Shown in pieces: positions 1 to 6,600 of a DNA stretch of 7,045 bases (the first letter of the stretch is position 1; every line of letters begins with the position of its first letter). The notes under the pieces are model-generated. The model saw only the letters and a program-made list of their open reading frames with translations. It was not told the DNA's origin and ran no database searches. Made by a program: the position numbers and the translations under genes. Source of the DNA: Nitrospirota bacterium (GTDB taxonomy: Bacteria > Nitrospirota > Nitrospiria > Nitrospirales > Nitrospiraceae); assembly GCA_005877535.1 (NCBI GenBank), contig VBOM01000189.1, positions 1-7,045 on the forward strand, in the 5' to 3' direction.

Positions 1-37
1 ACTGGTCTACGTGTCTGTGACAAGAAAAGAAGCCTTC

Positions 38-206
38 GCAGGATGCTCAAAAAGGCGATCTTCTCACCCGCCCAACCCTGGCGCGCCAAGACGCGCCTTG
101 TCCCAAGCAAGGCCGCAGCGAGCGAAGAGGCAAGGCGTACCTTTGTGGTACGTTGAGCCTCTGAGCGAAGCGAGAACGATGCTGGCGGACTTTTGGGGGA
201 TCCTGC
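38..206. repeat. MITE/REP-like mosaic repeat, copy 1
   Basis: The element is bounded by GCAGGAT (38-44) and its inverse ATCCTGC (200-206). Inside these are the near-inverse stretches GCTCAAAAAG on the left and GGCGGACTTTTGGGGG on the right. It shares the GCAAGGCCGCAGCGAG block and the GGCGTACC stretch with copy 2 at 2649-2840. Its centre holds an imperfect hairpin: 127-141 pairs with 147-161 (GAGGC and CGTACC pair at the two ends, with a 4-base internal mismatch), closed by a 5-base loop. It has no ORF of its own and no transposase, so if mobile it would need help in trans. From memory, similar elements are common between genes in Nitrospira. I see no target-site duplication. Confidence 0.75.
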
Positions 207-216
207 AGATCTTCCG

Positions 217-249
217 TTGCAGTCCGTCACCTACATCGGGTATGTAACA
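217..249 (+). promoter_or_regulatory. Possible promoter/operator half-site before the hydrolase-like gene
   Basis: TTGCAG (217-222) followed after 18 bases by TATGTA (241-246) is a weak sigma-70-like match. The 11-mer GGTATGTAACA (239-249) is identical to the one in the repressor promoter at 6593-6603 on the other strand and lies at nearly the same distance from the start codon (8 against 9 bases). It contains one TGTnACA half-site (243-249), but the second half of the palindrome is missing. TACAT (232-236) and ATGTA (242-246) form a short inverted repeat. If used, the transcript would start only a few bases before the ATG. Confidence 0.35.
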
Positions 250-257
250 ATTCCCCC

Positions 258-1529
258 ATGCCGATCGAAAACAACTTTCAACATGACGAGATGTCACGAA
301 AGAATCCCGGCGAGCGGATCACCGTTCGTGAGGTCACCCCGACCGCCCCATCAGAGTCGTCCTCCGGACAGGACGCGATGGCCGCCCTCGGCAAGCGCCT
401 CTCACACACTGGTGTCCGCGTGATCGTCTTGCTGCACGGCTCCATCATGGGGACCGACGTCTTTGGGGTACAGCGGTTGGATGAGTTAGGCTGGCTCAAA
501 CGTGGCTACTCGCGCGGCGTGGCAGGCCTCGATGCCTTATTGGCCCTGATGCGGGAAGGCAGTAATGGCATTGCACCCCTGCCTGGCGGGTTGAAGCCAC
601 CGCTCGCGAATGATGACGCCACCAAGAGGTTGCTGGATGAGCAGATCGGGGATGCCGGCAATTTCACACACACCTATCTGGAACTGATGAGACAGTCGCT
701 CAACCGAGGTCTGGATCGTCCGATCCATTGCGTCCGCGAACTCTGGTCCTGTGAACACCATCACCTGGGTCGTGCCATGGCTGCTGTCTCGATGCTCGGA
801 CGTCTTCGCGACTGGACTGAAACCCACAAGCTGGGCCAAGGAGATCGGATCCTCGTGCAGGCTCATGGGCAGGCAGGGTTAGCCCTCGCCCTCGTCTCGA
901 ACCTTTTATGTGTGGCCTCAAGCAGCAGTCAAACATGGCTACTCGGCCTCTTGTCTGTTTTTGCCTCGCAGGTCAATCGACCAGACGTCACCTCGACGAT
1001 CCAACGTATTGCTCCACTGCTGTCGAATGGCACCCTCCTCAATGGAGCGACGCTGGACGTCGTCACGTTTGGCATGCCAGTACGCTATGGATGGGATCCG
1101 TCCGGATTAGGCAAGCTGCTACACATCGTGAACCATCGAAATCTTCGGACCGATGGAAAGACCTGGCTTTCGAAGATGGAGTTGCCCCAGATCACGATGG
1201 AAATGCCGATCGCGTGGGGGGGGGATTATGTACAGGAACTGGCCGTGGCCGGCAGCGATGCTGTGCCGATGACCGAGGTGGCAAAAACCGCCAACAAAGC
1301 GATCTGGGAACTCGTGGAGCCGTTTGATGGATTCGAACGATGGCTCGAATGTGCCCGCCGTGCCGTCCGTATCCCGAGTGAGGGGTTGGGGATTCTCGCC
1401 GACTATAAAGATTCAACCGGGTCAACCAACGTGCGCGACCACTACTACGGCCACGCGGCCTATACTCGCCTCAACATGATGCTCTTCAACACGACGGAAA
1501 TTGTGCAAGCTCTCTACCCTGTCCCATAA
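258..1529 (+). CDS. Alpha/beta-hydrolase-fold protein lacking the nucleophile serine
   Basis: This 423-residue protein looks like an alpha/beta hydrolase. VIVLLHG (about 55-61) is the strand plus HG oxyanion motif, and RILVQAHGQAG (197-207) sits where the nucleophile elbow belongs. The DVVTFGMPVRYGWD stretch (267-280) and DHYYGHAAYTR (394-404), with a candidate catalytic His399, complete the pattern. I recall homologous proteins with GHSHAG at the elbow and a GGDYVQ-like segment, present here at 321-326. Here the elbow reads A-H-G-Q-A-G, so Gly204 replaces the serine. The protein is probably not a normal serine hydrolase and may be a binding or degenerate member. I see no signal peptide, which suggests the cytoplasm. 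The ATG at 258 has no clear ribosome site and could be nearly leaderless; ATG 291 is an alternative, and the first 50 residues are low in conserved features. The gene converges on the next one, 27 bases away. Confidence 0.8.
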   Translation: MPIENNFQHDEMSRKNPGERITVREVTPTAPSESSSGQDAMAALGKRLSHTGVRVIVLLHGSIMGTDVFGVQRLDELGWLKRGYSRGVAGLDALLALMREGSNGIAPLPGGLKPPLANDDATKRLLDEQIGDAGNFTHTYLELMRQSLNRGLDRPIHCVRELWSCEHHHLGRAMAAVSMLGRLRDWTETHKLGQGDRILVQAHGQAGLALALVSNLLCVASSSSQTWLLGLLSVFASQVNRPDVTSTIQRIAPLLSNGTLLNGATLDVVTFGMPVRYGWDPSGLGKLLHIVNHRNLRTDGKTWLSKMELPQITMEMPIAWGGDYVQELAVAGSDAVPMTEVAKTANKAIWELVEPFDGFERWLECARRAVRIPSEGLGILADYKDSTGSTNVRDHYYGHAAYTRLNMMLFNTTEIVQALYPVP

Positions 1530-1556
1530 CGCATCACCTTCTTCGCCGCTCCCCCG

Positions 1557-2423
1557 TCAACCCTCACGCAGTTGCACGGCCAACGGTTCCCAGGAAAATA
1601 TGCCGTCAAGGTAGGCATGGCCGTTCGGCGTGGTGGCAACGAGTTCGATGGATTCGTAAACACTGATCGTCGTGCCGCTGCCGGCTGAGGCGGAGACTTG
1701 CATCGTGAGGGCCGCGCTCGGCGCGGGTGACGCAATGTCCTGATGCGTCCGCAATTGTTTTGGCAAGGCGAGAAGATTCACGAACTGGGCTGGCGGCGCC
1801 TGACGAAACTCGCCATCATAGGTCACCCATAGGCGTGCGGCGGCAGACACATGGGCGTACCACTCGTCTCCGACCGCGTTCGTTTCAACCCAATTAAACA
1901 GGGTGTTTACCCGCGACATGATCGACACCGTCGTCGGCTCCAACGAGGGGGGAATCTGCAGCAGGGTCGTATAGCCAACGTGGACATACCCGAGCGTATC
2001 CCAGAGCGAAGGATTGGCTCCGACGCGCGCCTGGAGCGACTTATTCGGCAGCACATGCTCCACGTAGTGGGGGTTCGCGGCAAGCCGGAGATAGTGGGTG
2101 TCTTCGAGGTATTTGATCTGATCGAGCTTGCACAGGGTTTCATCCCGATCGCCGAATCCGATGGTATTCGGCGCCGAGACACTATCCGCTCCGGTAAAGA
2201 TCAGTTTGCTCCAGCCGATCGGCGCAATACAGCTGGCACTCGCCGACCCGTTCAGCGTCTCCAGCACCGCCACACGGCTCTTGATGTCGCTGAAGACCGA
2301 CTCCAGCCCTTCTTTCGTTCCGCGGACCCGTTCGACCAGAAGAGTCTTTTCGAGTTTCCGCTGTTCTTGGAGTTGTCGCACAAACGAGGTTGTCTGCCGA
2401 TCGAGTTCCAACACTGGTGCCAT
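1557..2423 (-). CDS. Hypothetical protein, 288 residues
   Basis: I do not recognise this family. Residues about 8-57 (RQTTSFVRQLQEQRKLEK and on) are rich in charged and hydrophobic residues and are predicted helical, possibly coiled coil. The rest mixes aromatic-rich segments (residues 104-125 and 140-160, with several Tyr, His and Trp) with a Ser/Ala/Thr-rich stretch at 231-252, and ends in a probable beta-rich segment. There is no signal peptide, transmembrane segment or recognisable catalytic motif. The single Cys65 and Cys98 do not form a metal motif. The start is supported by GGGGGA four bases before the ATG. GC content and reading-frame length suggest a real gene, and the ORF on the opposite strand (1851-2444) is a shadow. 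It faces the hydrolase-like gene tail to tail, so the two are not co-transcribed, and a shared role cannot be inferred. Confidence 0.75.
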   Translation of the reverse strand: MAPVLELDRQTTSFVRQLQEQRKLEKTLLVERVRGTKEGLESVFSDIKSRVAVLETLNGSASASCIAPIGWSKLIFTGADSVSAPNTIGFGDRDETLCKLDQIKYLEDTHYLRLAANPHYVEHVLPNKSLQARVGANPSLWDTLGYVHVGYTTLLQIPPSLEPTTVSIMSRVNTLFNWVETNAVGDEWYAHVSAAARLWVTYDGEFRQAPPAQFVNLLALPKQLRTHQDIASPAPSAALTMQVSASAGSGTTISVYESIELVATTPNGHAYLDGIFSWEPLAVQLREG

Positions 2424-2648
2424 CGTATCCCCCTTTTCATGTAACGCCCTCTACCCGCACATGGGACCAGGGGGAGATCAGCAAGATGGGTGCCCTCCTA
2501 AGACCGCGCAAATTGGCTCTGGGTAAGCCTGAACCGAAGGCAAGGACCGACTATGAGGACAGGTTTGAACGTGCCTGCTAGCGGGCTCCGGAAAAACTAT
2601 TGTGACACCATGGACATCCGCCTGTCTGGGGCAACGGGAGAATACCGG
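2424..2648. other. Gene-free spacer between the 288-residue gene and repeat copy 2
   Basis: No convincing gene, strong promoter or rho-independent terminator is visible. With the repeat that follows, the gene-free stretch runs from 2424 to 2828. The minus strand has a good AGGAGG (2494-2499) followed after 9 bases by TTG and a 15-codon frame ending at 2437, just before the 288-residue gene. A leader peptide is possible but unsupported. Confidence 0.5.
2428..2433 (-). promoter_or_regulatory. Ribosome binding site of the 288-residue gene
   Basis: On the minus strand the sequence reads AAAAGGGGGATACG and then ATG. The purine run GGGGGA lies four bases from the start, a little close but the only candidate, and it fixes the start at 2423. 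Confidence 0.55.
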
Positions 2649-2840
2649 GCAGGATGCTCAAAAAGTTCGTCCAGCAAGGCCGCAGCGAGTGAAGGGCCGA
2701 GGCGTACCCTCTGGGGCGCACGGTGCGACGAATAAGGAGCACCACGTTTGTGCGCGCCGCCGAGATGTGAGGCGGCCGGGTCCCCGTTGAGGATGCTTTC
2801 GAGCTGAGAACGCCGCTGGCGGACTTTTTCAGCATCCTGC
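2649..2840. repeat. MITE/REP-like mosaic repeat, copy 2
   Basis: Perfect 10-base terminal inverted repeats, GCAGGATGCT (2649-2658) and AGCATCCTGC (2831-2840), continue as imperfect pairs to about 25 bases (CAAAAAGTTCGTCCAGC against GCTGGCGGACTTTTTC). The left part shares GCAAGGCCGCAGCGAG with copy 1. The middle differs from copy 1 and is GC-rich with small dyads. There is no internal gene and no obvious target duplication. The right end overlaps the last codons of the polymerase gene and supplies its stop codon. When transcribed, the long inverted ends could fold into a stable stem at the 3' end of the polymerase mRNA and protect it or help terminate it. Confidence 0.8.
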
Positions 2841-5072
2841 AGTAGATTCGTTTAGCGAGGTCGCCGTCACGCCTAAAGGCATCAACAGCACTAAGGTCGC
2901 CTTCAAAAGCAGGTTGTCATAGGCCGAGACATCGTAACTCCAGGTCCCATCGAGTCCGGCCACCGCGCGCGCCCGGTCCGGCGGATAGGCCGCGTCGGCA
3001 TCCGTAATGATGTAGTGAATCGTGTCGCCGGCTTGGAGCGACATGCCACGCGCGAGCAGTTCCTGTGCCGCAATCATCGACAAGGTCTGGTGGCGATAGG
3101 CCTGCGGCTCTTTTGAGAGCGATTTCGTGATGACCAGTTCCTCAACGGTGGCATGACCATCGTGGAGATAGCGCCGATAGGTACGGACGATCTCCAATGC
3201 CTGCGGAATCTGTTCACGCAACTCGACCAGCGTTCGTGCCTCACTCAGACAACGCAACACCTCCGCCTGTGCCCGCTTGACGAGGAGCGGGGCATCGCTG
3301 CGACGGATTTCGATGCCGCGGATTTTCATGACGCCATGGTCAAACAGGCCCACGAACTGATTCGGCACCGGCATGAGCGGATTGACCCGTGACGGAAGAA
3401 ACCCAATCCAGTGATAGAGCCCTTCCACGCCGATCGAGAGCCTCGTCTGTTCGGTGATCGCCTGCGCGAGTCTGTCGTAGTCTGCCTTGACCGCGCCGGG
3501 TTTGACGAGCCAGAGCGAATCCACAATCGCATGCAGCATGCGATAGCCTTGCCGCTCGGCAACCTCCTTGGCCTGCAACAGCAGATCACGGCTGTAGGCT
3601 GTCACGGACTCGTGCGCTTCGATCCGACCGAACCGGGCATTCTTGTAGCCCAAATAACCGAACGAGACGACGAGCAGCCACTTGAGCGCCGTTTGCCGTT
3701 GATCGAGCACGGCCCTCGCCGCCGGCTGTGTCGCCGCGGCCATGAGCCGTTTGTACCGCACGCGCTTGTCGAGCAACGGGGCCAGCGTGCGAGGCACCAA
3801 TCCCTGGCGATGGCGGCAGGTGTGATGGCCGATCTCCGGCACCCGTGCGGCCGGCTCATCGCGGCAGCACCGGCAATTGACCGTCTCGGGCGAGATGTTG
3901 AAACGCACCATAATGGAGGGATACATCGACGAGAAATCCAGCTCACCGACCTGTTCGTGATAGCCGACGATCGGCGCAAACACCAATCCGCCCTGATCGG
4001 TCTGCAGCAACTCGAGCGCGGATTTGAAGGCTTCCGGCTCCTGTTTCCGGTAGGGAATCAGCAGGCCGTCGCGACAAGCAATTTCGAGCTGCATCGAAGT
4101 AATTCCCGTCCCTGTCGTCGTGCGGGCCATCTGTTGCAAATCGACCTTCGCGACGCGGGCCTGCTCGATGAGGCCGGCCAGGCCCATTTCCGCCAGCGCA
4201 AACGAATTGTGCCGATCGAGGTGCAATCGTCCCGACAACGTCCGGGCACCAGCATGGGACAGGATGCGGCCGTACGAAAAATACGAATGGGGTTTCCTGG
4301 TGCCGACGGATCGATGGGGATCGCGATTGAGCGCGAGCGCCATTCGCAGCCGATCCGCCATGATCATGAGACGCGGCAGAAGGTAGGAATCGCCCCAGTC
4401 CGTCAAGAGAATATCGGGGTCCTGTCGCACGAGCAGCTGGTTGAGGCGCTGGACCATGTCGGCATCATCGCCTTCTAACAGACGTTCCTCCCCGTCCATC
4501 CGCACCACAAGCGAGTCACGTCCGCCATGATTCGGGTTGGACGAGGAACTGTCCGGCGACAGCTCCATGATCGTGAGCGGTGGGAAACCATAGTCCGTGT
4601 CCCAGGGCGACTCCAGCGCCTGAATCGACTGAATCCGGCCTTCGACTGTGAGGGCAGCTTCGCAATGGACGAGAGGAAAGAGCTGCCGGTCGTAAAAGTA
4701 GCGCTGCGGCAGCGACACATCCACGTGAAAGAACTGCGCGTCGGGACAGGCGCGGATCAGGTGTTGCGTGAGGGACGAGAACTGGGCGGGAGCGTGAACC
4801 GAGACTTCCAGCACCGGGGTCGGACGAAGCGCGCCGAGTTCGTATCGTTCCACCTCTCTGGTGCTGATACGACAGGAGGCACGGCGGAGTAACCGAAACA
4901 GGTGCTCGCGAATGGACGGCGGAGCCGTCAGATAACAGGTCGGAACAAAGGGATCGACGGCCCTGATGCGGCGACCGTCCTCGCCGAGAAGCCAGACGAC
5001 CATGCCCTCTTCTGCCGGGTAGACATCAAGAAGCCATCCCCTGAGTCGAGTCGTGGTGCCTGCTGGTTTCAA
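2829..5072 (-). CDS. Divergent family-B DNA polymerase (PolB2-like), exonuclease motifs lost
   Basis: A template-directed DNA polymerase of family B, 747 residues. Motif A is ELDFSSMYPSI (377-387) with catalytic Asp379. Motif B keeps Lys464 and Gly472 of KxxxNSxYG, but Asn-Ser are Val468-Val469 and Tyr is Phe471. Motif C reads AIVDSLW (515-521): the catalytic Asp518 is present and the first Asp of DTD is Ile516. The thumb-side motif MKIRGIEIRRSDAP (582-595) is intact. The N-terminal exonuclease-like domain is present, but Exo I keeps only Glu170 (Asp is Ile168), Exo II (225-235) has lost its Asp, and no Exo III is seen, so proofreading is unlikely. A Cys/His cluster (C400, C402, C403, H416, H417, C419, H421) between motifs A and B may bind zinc. 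The start is a TTG at 5072, directly after an in-frame TGA. It overlaps the upstream gene by 47 bases, and ATG at residue 24 would cut into the conserved N-terminus. The C-terminus runs into repeat copy 2. This is the last gene of the repressor operon. Its role is probably damage-related synthesis. Confidence 0.9.
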   Translation of the reverse strand: MKPAGTTTRLRGWLLDVYPAEEGMVVWLLGEDGRRIRAVDPFVPTCYLTAPPSIREHLFRLLRRASCRISTREVERYELGALRPTPVLEVSVHAPAQFSSLTQHLIRACPDAQFFHVDVSLPQRYFYDRQLFPLVHCEAALTVEGRIQSIQALESPWDTDYGFPPLTIMELSPDSSSSNPNHGGRDSLVVRMDGEERLLEGDDADMVQRLNQLLVRQDPDILLTDWGDSYLLPRLMIMADRLRMALALNRDPHRSVGTRKPHSYFSYGRILSHAGARTLSGRLHLDRHNSFALAEMGLAGLIEQARVAKVDLQQMARTTTGTGITSMQLEIACRDGLLIPYRKQEPEAFKSALELLQTDQGGLVFAPIVGYHEQVGELDFSSMYPSIMVRFNISPETVNCRCCRDEPAARVPEIGHHTCRHRQGLVPRTLAPLLDKRVRYKRLMAAATQPAARAVLDQRQTALKWLLVVSFGYLGYKNARFGRIEAHESVTAYSRDLLLQAKEVAERQGYRMLHAIVDSLWLVKPGAVKADYDRLAQAITEQTRLSIGVEGLYHWIGFLPSRVNPLMPVPNQFVGLFDHGVMKIRGIEIRRSDAPLLVKRAQAEVLRCLSEARTLVELREQIPQALEIVRTYRRYLHDGHATVEELVITKSLSKEPQAYRHQTLSMIAAQELLARGMSLQAGDTIHYIITDADAAYPPDRARAVAGLDGTWSYDVSAYDNLLLKATLVLLMPLGVTATSLNESTAGC

Positions 5073-5316
5073 GGGTCACCACTTTCTGTTGCAACGTGAC
5101 GACGTGTTTCTGTTGTTCGATCAACATGGACAGCAGCATCACCTCGAACGGAGTCTCACGCGCGAGATAGGCGCCGGCCGACGCATGGTGGCGGGCGGCA
5201 GCGAACAACACATCGAGCGCCTGCTGATCCTCACGCCGCAATGCACGCCGGTAGCGGCTCCACGAATCGATTTCCTGCTGGACCAATTGCGTGAACGTGG
5301 CAAGCGTGCGCCCCAT
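5026..5316 (-). CDS. Small helical protein encoded with the PolB-like polymerase
   Basis: A 96-residue protein beginning MGRTLATF. It is predicted almost wholly helical, with a basic/acidic centre (RYRRALRREDQQALDVLF, about 22-39), HH at 43-44, and a leucine/glutamine-rich helix near the C-terminus (MLIEQQKHVVTLQQKVVTLE) that may form a coiled coil. There is no catalytic motif. An upstream ATG at 5391 would add 25 residues inside the preceding gene. I prefer ATG 5316 because it falls two bases after the TAA of that gene. From memory, haloarchaeal small proteins also begin MGRT and have an FRRALRR-DQ-x-FDRLF-like core, which supports this start and suggests a conserved family. Its end overlaps the polymerase start by 47 bases, so the two are probably translationally coupled. 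It is probably an accessory or adaptor subunit of the polymerase; this is inferred from context only. Confidence 0.75.
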   Translation of the reverse strand: MGRTLATFTQLVQQEIDSWSRYRRALRREDQQALDVLFAAARHHASAGAYLARETPFEVMLLSMLIEQQKHVVTLQQKVVTLETSRHHDSTQGMAS

Positions 5317-5318
5317 AC

Positions 5319-6029
5319 TTACAACCGGTTCCAGAGCAGACGCGGAATCATCCAGCGTCTGGGCCCAGGCCCTCCCTCTTCCTGGAGCCACAGTCCATCC
5401 TCAGCCTCGTGCAGATCGATCACCCGGTGCGCCTGCGCACGGAGTGTCGCCACAAATTTGCTACGTCCACCGGATTCAGGCGGCGCGAGCGGACTCACGC
5501 ATAATACTTGTATGCCATGACCAGCCATATCCTGAAGCGCCTCCGTCATGGCACGAAAGAGGCGCATCGCTTCAGGCTCCGGCACCGACTGGTCATACAA
5601 CGTGTCGAGCGGACCGGCGAGAATGACGAATCGCGCATCATAGGTGCGCAACGCCAACGGGAGACAATCCGTGACCAACCGGACCATCTGATGACAGGTG
5701 AAGGCCCGTGAGACGTGAATCTGTTGCAGCACGTGAGCCGGCGCCACCCGACTCGCCCGAGCCAGCCTCCCCACCAAGAACGGGTCGAAGACATTGGCGC
5801 CGGCCAGATACAACACCGGTTCGCCTGCCAACGCCCGATCGACCGCGGCACAGAGGCCCAATCGATAGACCGATGGCGGTCCGGACAACAACACCAACCC
5901 CTTCGGCTGATTGGTCGACACCGCACTCCGCCGCAACGCCGCCAACAGATGGCGCGGCGCATGGATGACCGCGCCGCCATTTTCTGTGCGAAACGGAAAC
6001 TCCATCGCCTGTTGCTGTACCAAAGCCAT
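5319..6029 (-). CDS. RecA/RadA-fold protein with degenerate Walker motifs
   Basis: A 236-residue protein with the strand order of a RecA-family core. GLVLLSGPPSVYRLGL (44-59) sits at the Walker A position, but the Lys-Thr/Ser is replaced (Tyr55, Arg56). PVLYLAGANVFDPFLVGRLA (71-90) follows, then VSRAFTCHQMVRLV (106-119). FVILAGPLDTLYD (134-146) is the Walker B strand with the usual Asp replaced by Ala138, and VLCVSP (175-180) is a further core strand. ATP hydrolysis is therefore doubtful, and a structural or DNA/RecA-binding role is more likely. It plays the position of ImuA in lexA-imuA-imuB-dnaE2 cassettes, although I do not claim direct homology. Start: GTG 6041 overlaps the repressor stop by 4 bases, but ATG 6029 is preceded by a good GAGGTG five bases away, so I use 6029. 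It is followed by the small gene after two bases. Confidence 0.8.
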   Translation of the reverse strand: MALVQQQAMEFPFRTENGGAVIHAPRHLLAALRRSAVSTNQPKGLVLLSGPPSVYRLGLCAAVDRALAGEPVLYLAGANVFDPFLVGRLARASRVAPAHVLQQIHVSRAFTCHQMVRLVTDCLPLALRTYDARFVILAGPLDTLYDQSVPEPEAMRLFRAMTEALQDMAGHGIQVLCVSPLAPPESGGRSKFVATLRAQAHRVIDLHEAEDGLWLQEEGGPGPRRWMIPRLLWNRL

Positions 6030-6037
6030 AGCACACC

Positions 6038-6583
6038 TCACGATTCGTTGAAGTGGCGGATCACGCCCGCGACAATTCCCTGAATAGAAAACTCATCCTG
6101 TGACGACACGATGATCGGCTTCATCGCTGCATTCGCCGGATGGAGTTCAATCCAACCGTCCCTGCGGTAGTACTTCTTGATCGTCGCTTCATTGTTGACC
6201 AGCGCCACCACCGTCTGCCCGTTCCGCGCGGTACCCTGCTTCCGCACCACCACCAGATCGCCGGGGAAAATGCCGTCGTCCTTCATCGACTCACCTTTCA
6301 CCCGCAAGGCGAAGGTCTCCCCCCCGCGCAATAACGGCGGCAGCACCGCCACCAATTCAGCTTGCGTGATCGGTTCGATCGGTGCCCCTGCCGCCACCAT
6401 CCCCAACATAGGAATCTGCACCGATCCCAACTGGTCCAACACCATCTCAACCGACAAGGGCACCTCCCACGTGCCGGCCTCGTAGCGGCTGATCGTCATG
6501 CGGCTCAGTTGCAGCACCTCCGCCAACTTCGCCTGCGTGTACCCCAACCGAACCCGCGCCTGTCTGAACTGTTTAGCCGTCAT
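6038..6583 (-). CDS. LexA/CI-type self-cleaving repressor (XRE HTH plus S24 peptidase)
   Basis: A transcriptional repressor of 181 residues. Residues about 3-45 form a Cro/CI-type helix-turn-helix (YTQAKLAEVLQLSRMTISRYE, 15-35), unlike the winged helix of classical LexA. The C-terminal part is an S24 peptidase with the cleavage site Ala65-Gly66 in GMVAAGAP, nucleophile Ser99 in VKGESM and general base Lys136 in ATIKKYY. All parts for RecA-stimulated self-cleavage are present, so DNA damage should inactivate it. No ribosome site precedes the ATG: the promoter -10 box is so close that the mRNA would start at or within two bases of the start codon. The palindrome at 6582-6600 is its probable operator. 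It is the first gene of the operon and so should control the RecA-fold, small and polymerase genes behind it. A prophage CI repressor is the alternative, but no phage gene is near. Confidence 0.9.
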   Translation of the reverse strand: MTAKQFRQARVRLGYTQAKLAEVLQLSRMTISRYEAGTWEVPLSVEMVLDQLGSVQIPMLGMVAAGAPIEPITQAELVAVLPPLLRGGETFALRVKGESMKDDGIFPGDLVVVRKQGTARNGQTVVALVNNEATIKKYYRRDGWIELHPANAAMKPIIVSSQDEFSIQGIVAGVIRHFNES

Positions 6584-6600
6584 GTCACAAAATGTTACAT
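6582..6600. promoter_or_regulatory. Palindromic operator of the repressor operon
   Basis: The sequence has the form ATGTnACAnnnTGTnACAT, a dyad with seven-base half-sites (TGTCACA and TGTTACA on the + strand) matched at all but the central base of each half and separated by three bases. It covers the -10 box and the first two bases of the start codon, so a bound repressor would block RNA polymerase directly. It is unlike the GAAC-N4-GTTC and CTGT-N8-ACAG LexA boxes, as expected for a Cro/CI-type DNA-binding domain. Binding is inferred from position and symmetry. Confidence 0.65.

Larger units (their letters stand above)
1..257. other. Non-coding region upstream of the hydrolase-like gene
   Basis: I find no convincing gene here. 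Positions 1-37 are unexplained sequence, 38-206 are repeat copy 1 and 207-257 hold a possible promoter. A 7-base inverted match, TGGGGGA at 194-200 and TCCCCCA at 252-258, joins the end of the repeat to the start codon of the next gene. It would matter only if transcription came through from upstream. Confidence 0.6.

Noticed and set aside
1851..2444. 197-codon open frame on the + strand opposite the 288-residue gene
   Set aside because: Arg-rich antisense shadow with no good ribosome site. The minus-strand frame is longer, has a ribosome site and a more natural composition.
2437..2484. 15-codon leader peptide on the minus strand with an AGGAGG site
   Set aside because: It needs a TTG start and has no regulatory codon run or hairpin pair typical of attenuation.
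2649..2840. Insertion sequence with its own transposase
   Set aside because: The element is under 200 bp, contains no credible gene and shows no target-site duplication.
3411..4478. 355-codon open frame on the + strand opposite the polymerase gene
   Set aside because: The minus-strand frame has clear polymerase motifs through the same region. The + frame is Arg/His-rich and low in complexity, as expected of an antisense shadow in GC-rich DNA.
2829..5072. Classical DNA polymerase II (polB of enterobacteria)
   Set aside because: The motif C change, the lost exonuclease motifs, the Cys cluster and the gene neighbours do not fit Pol II.
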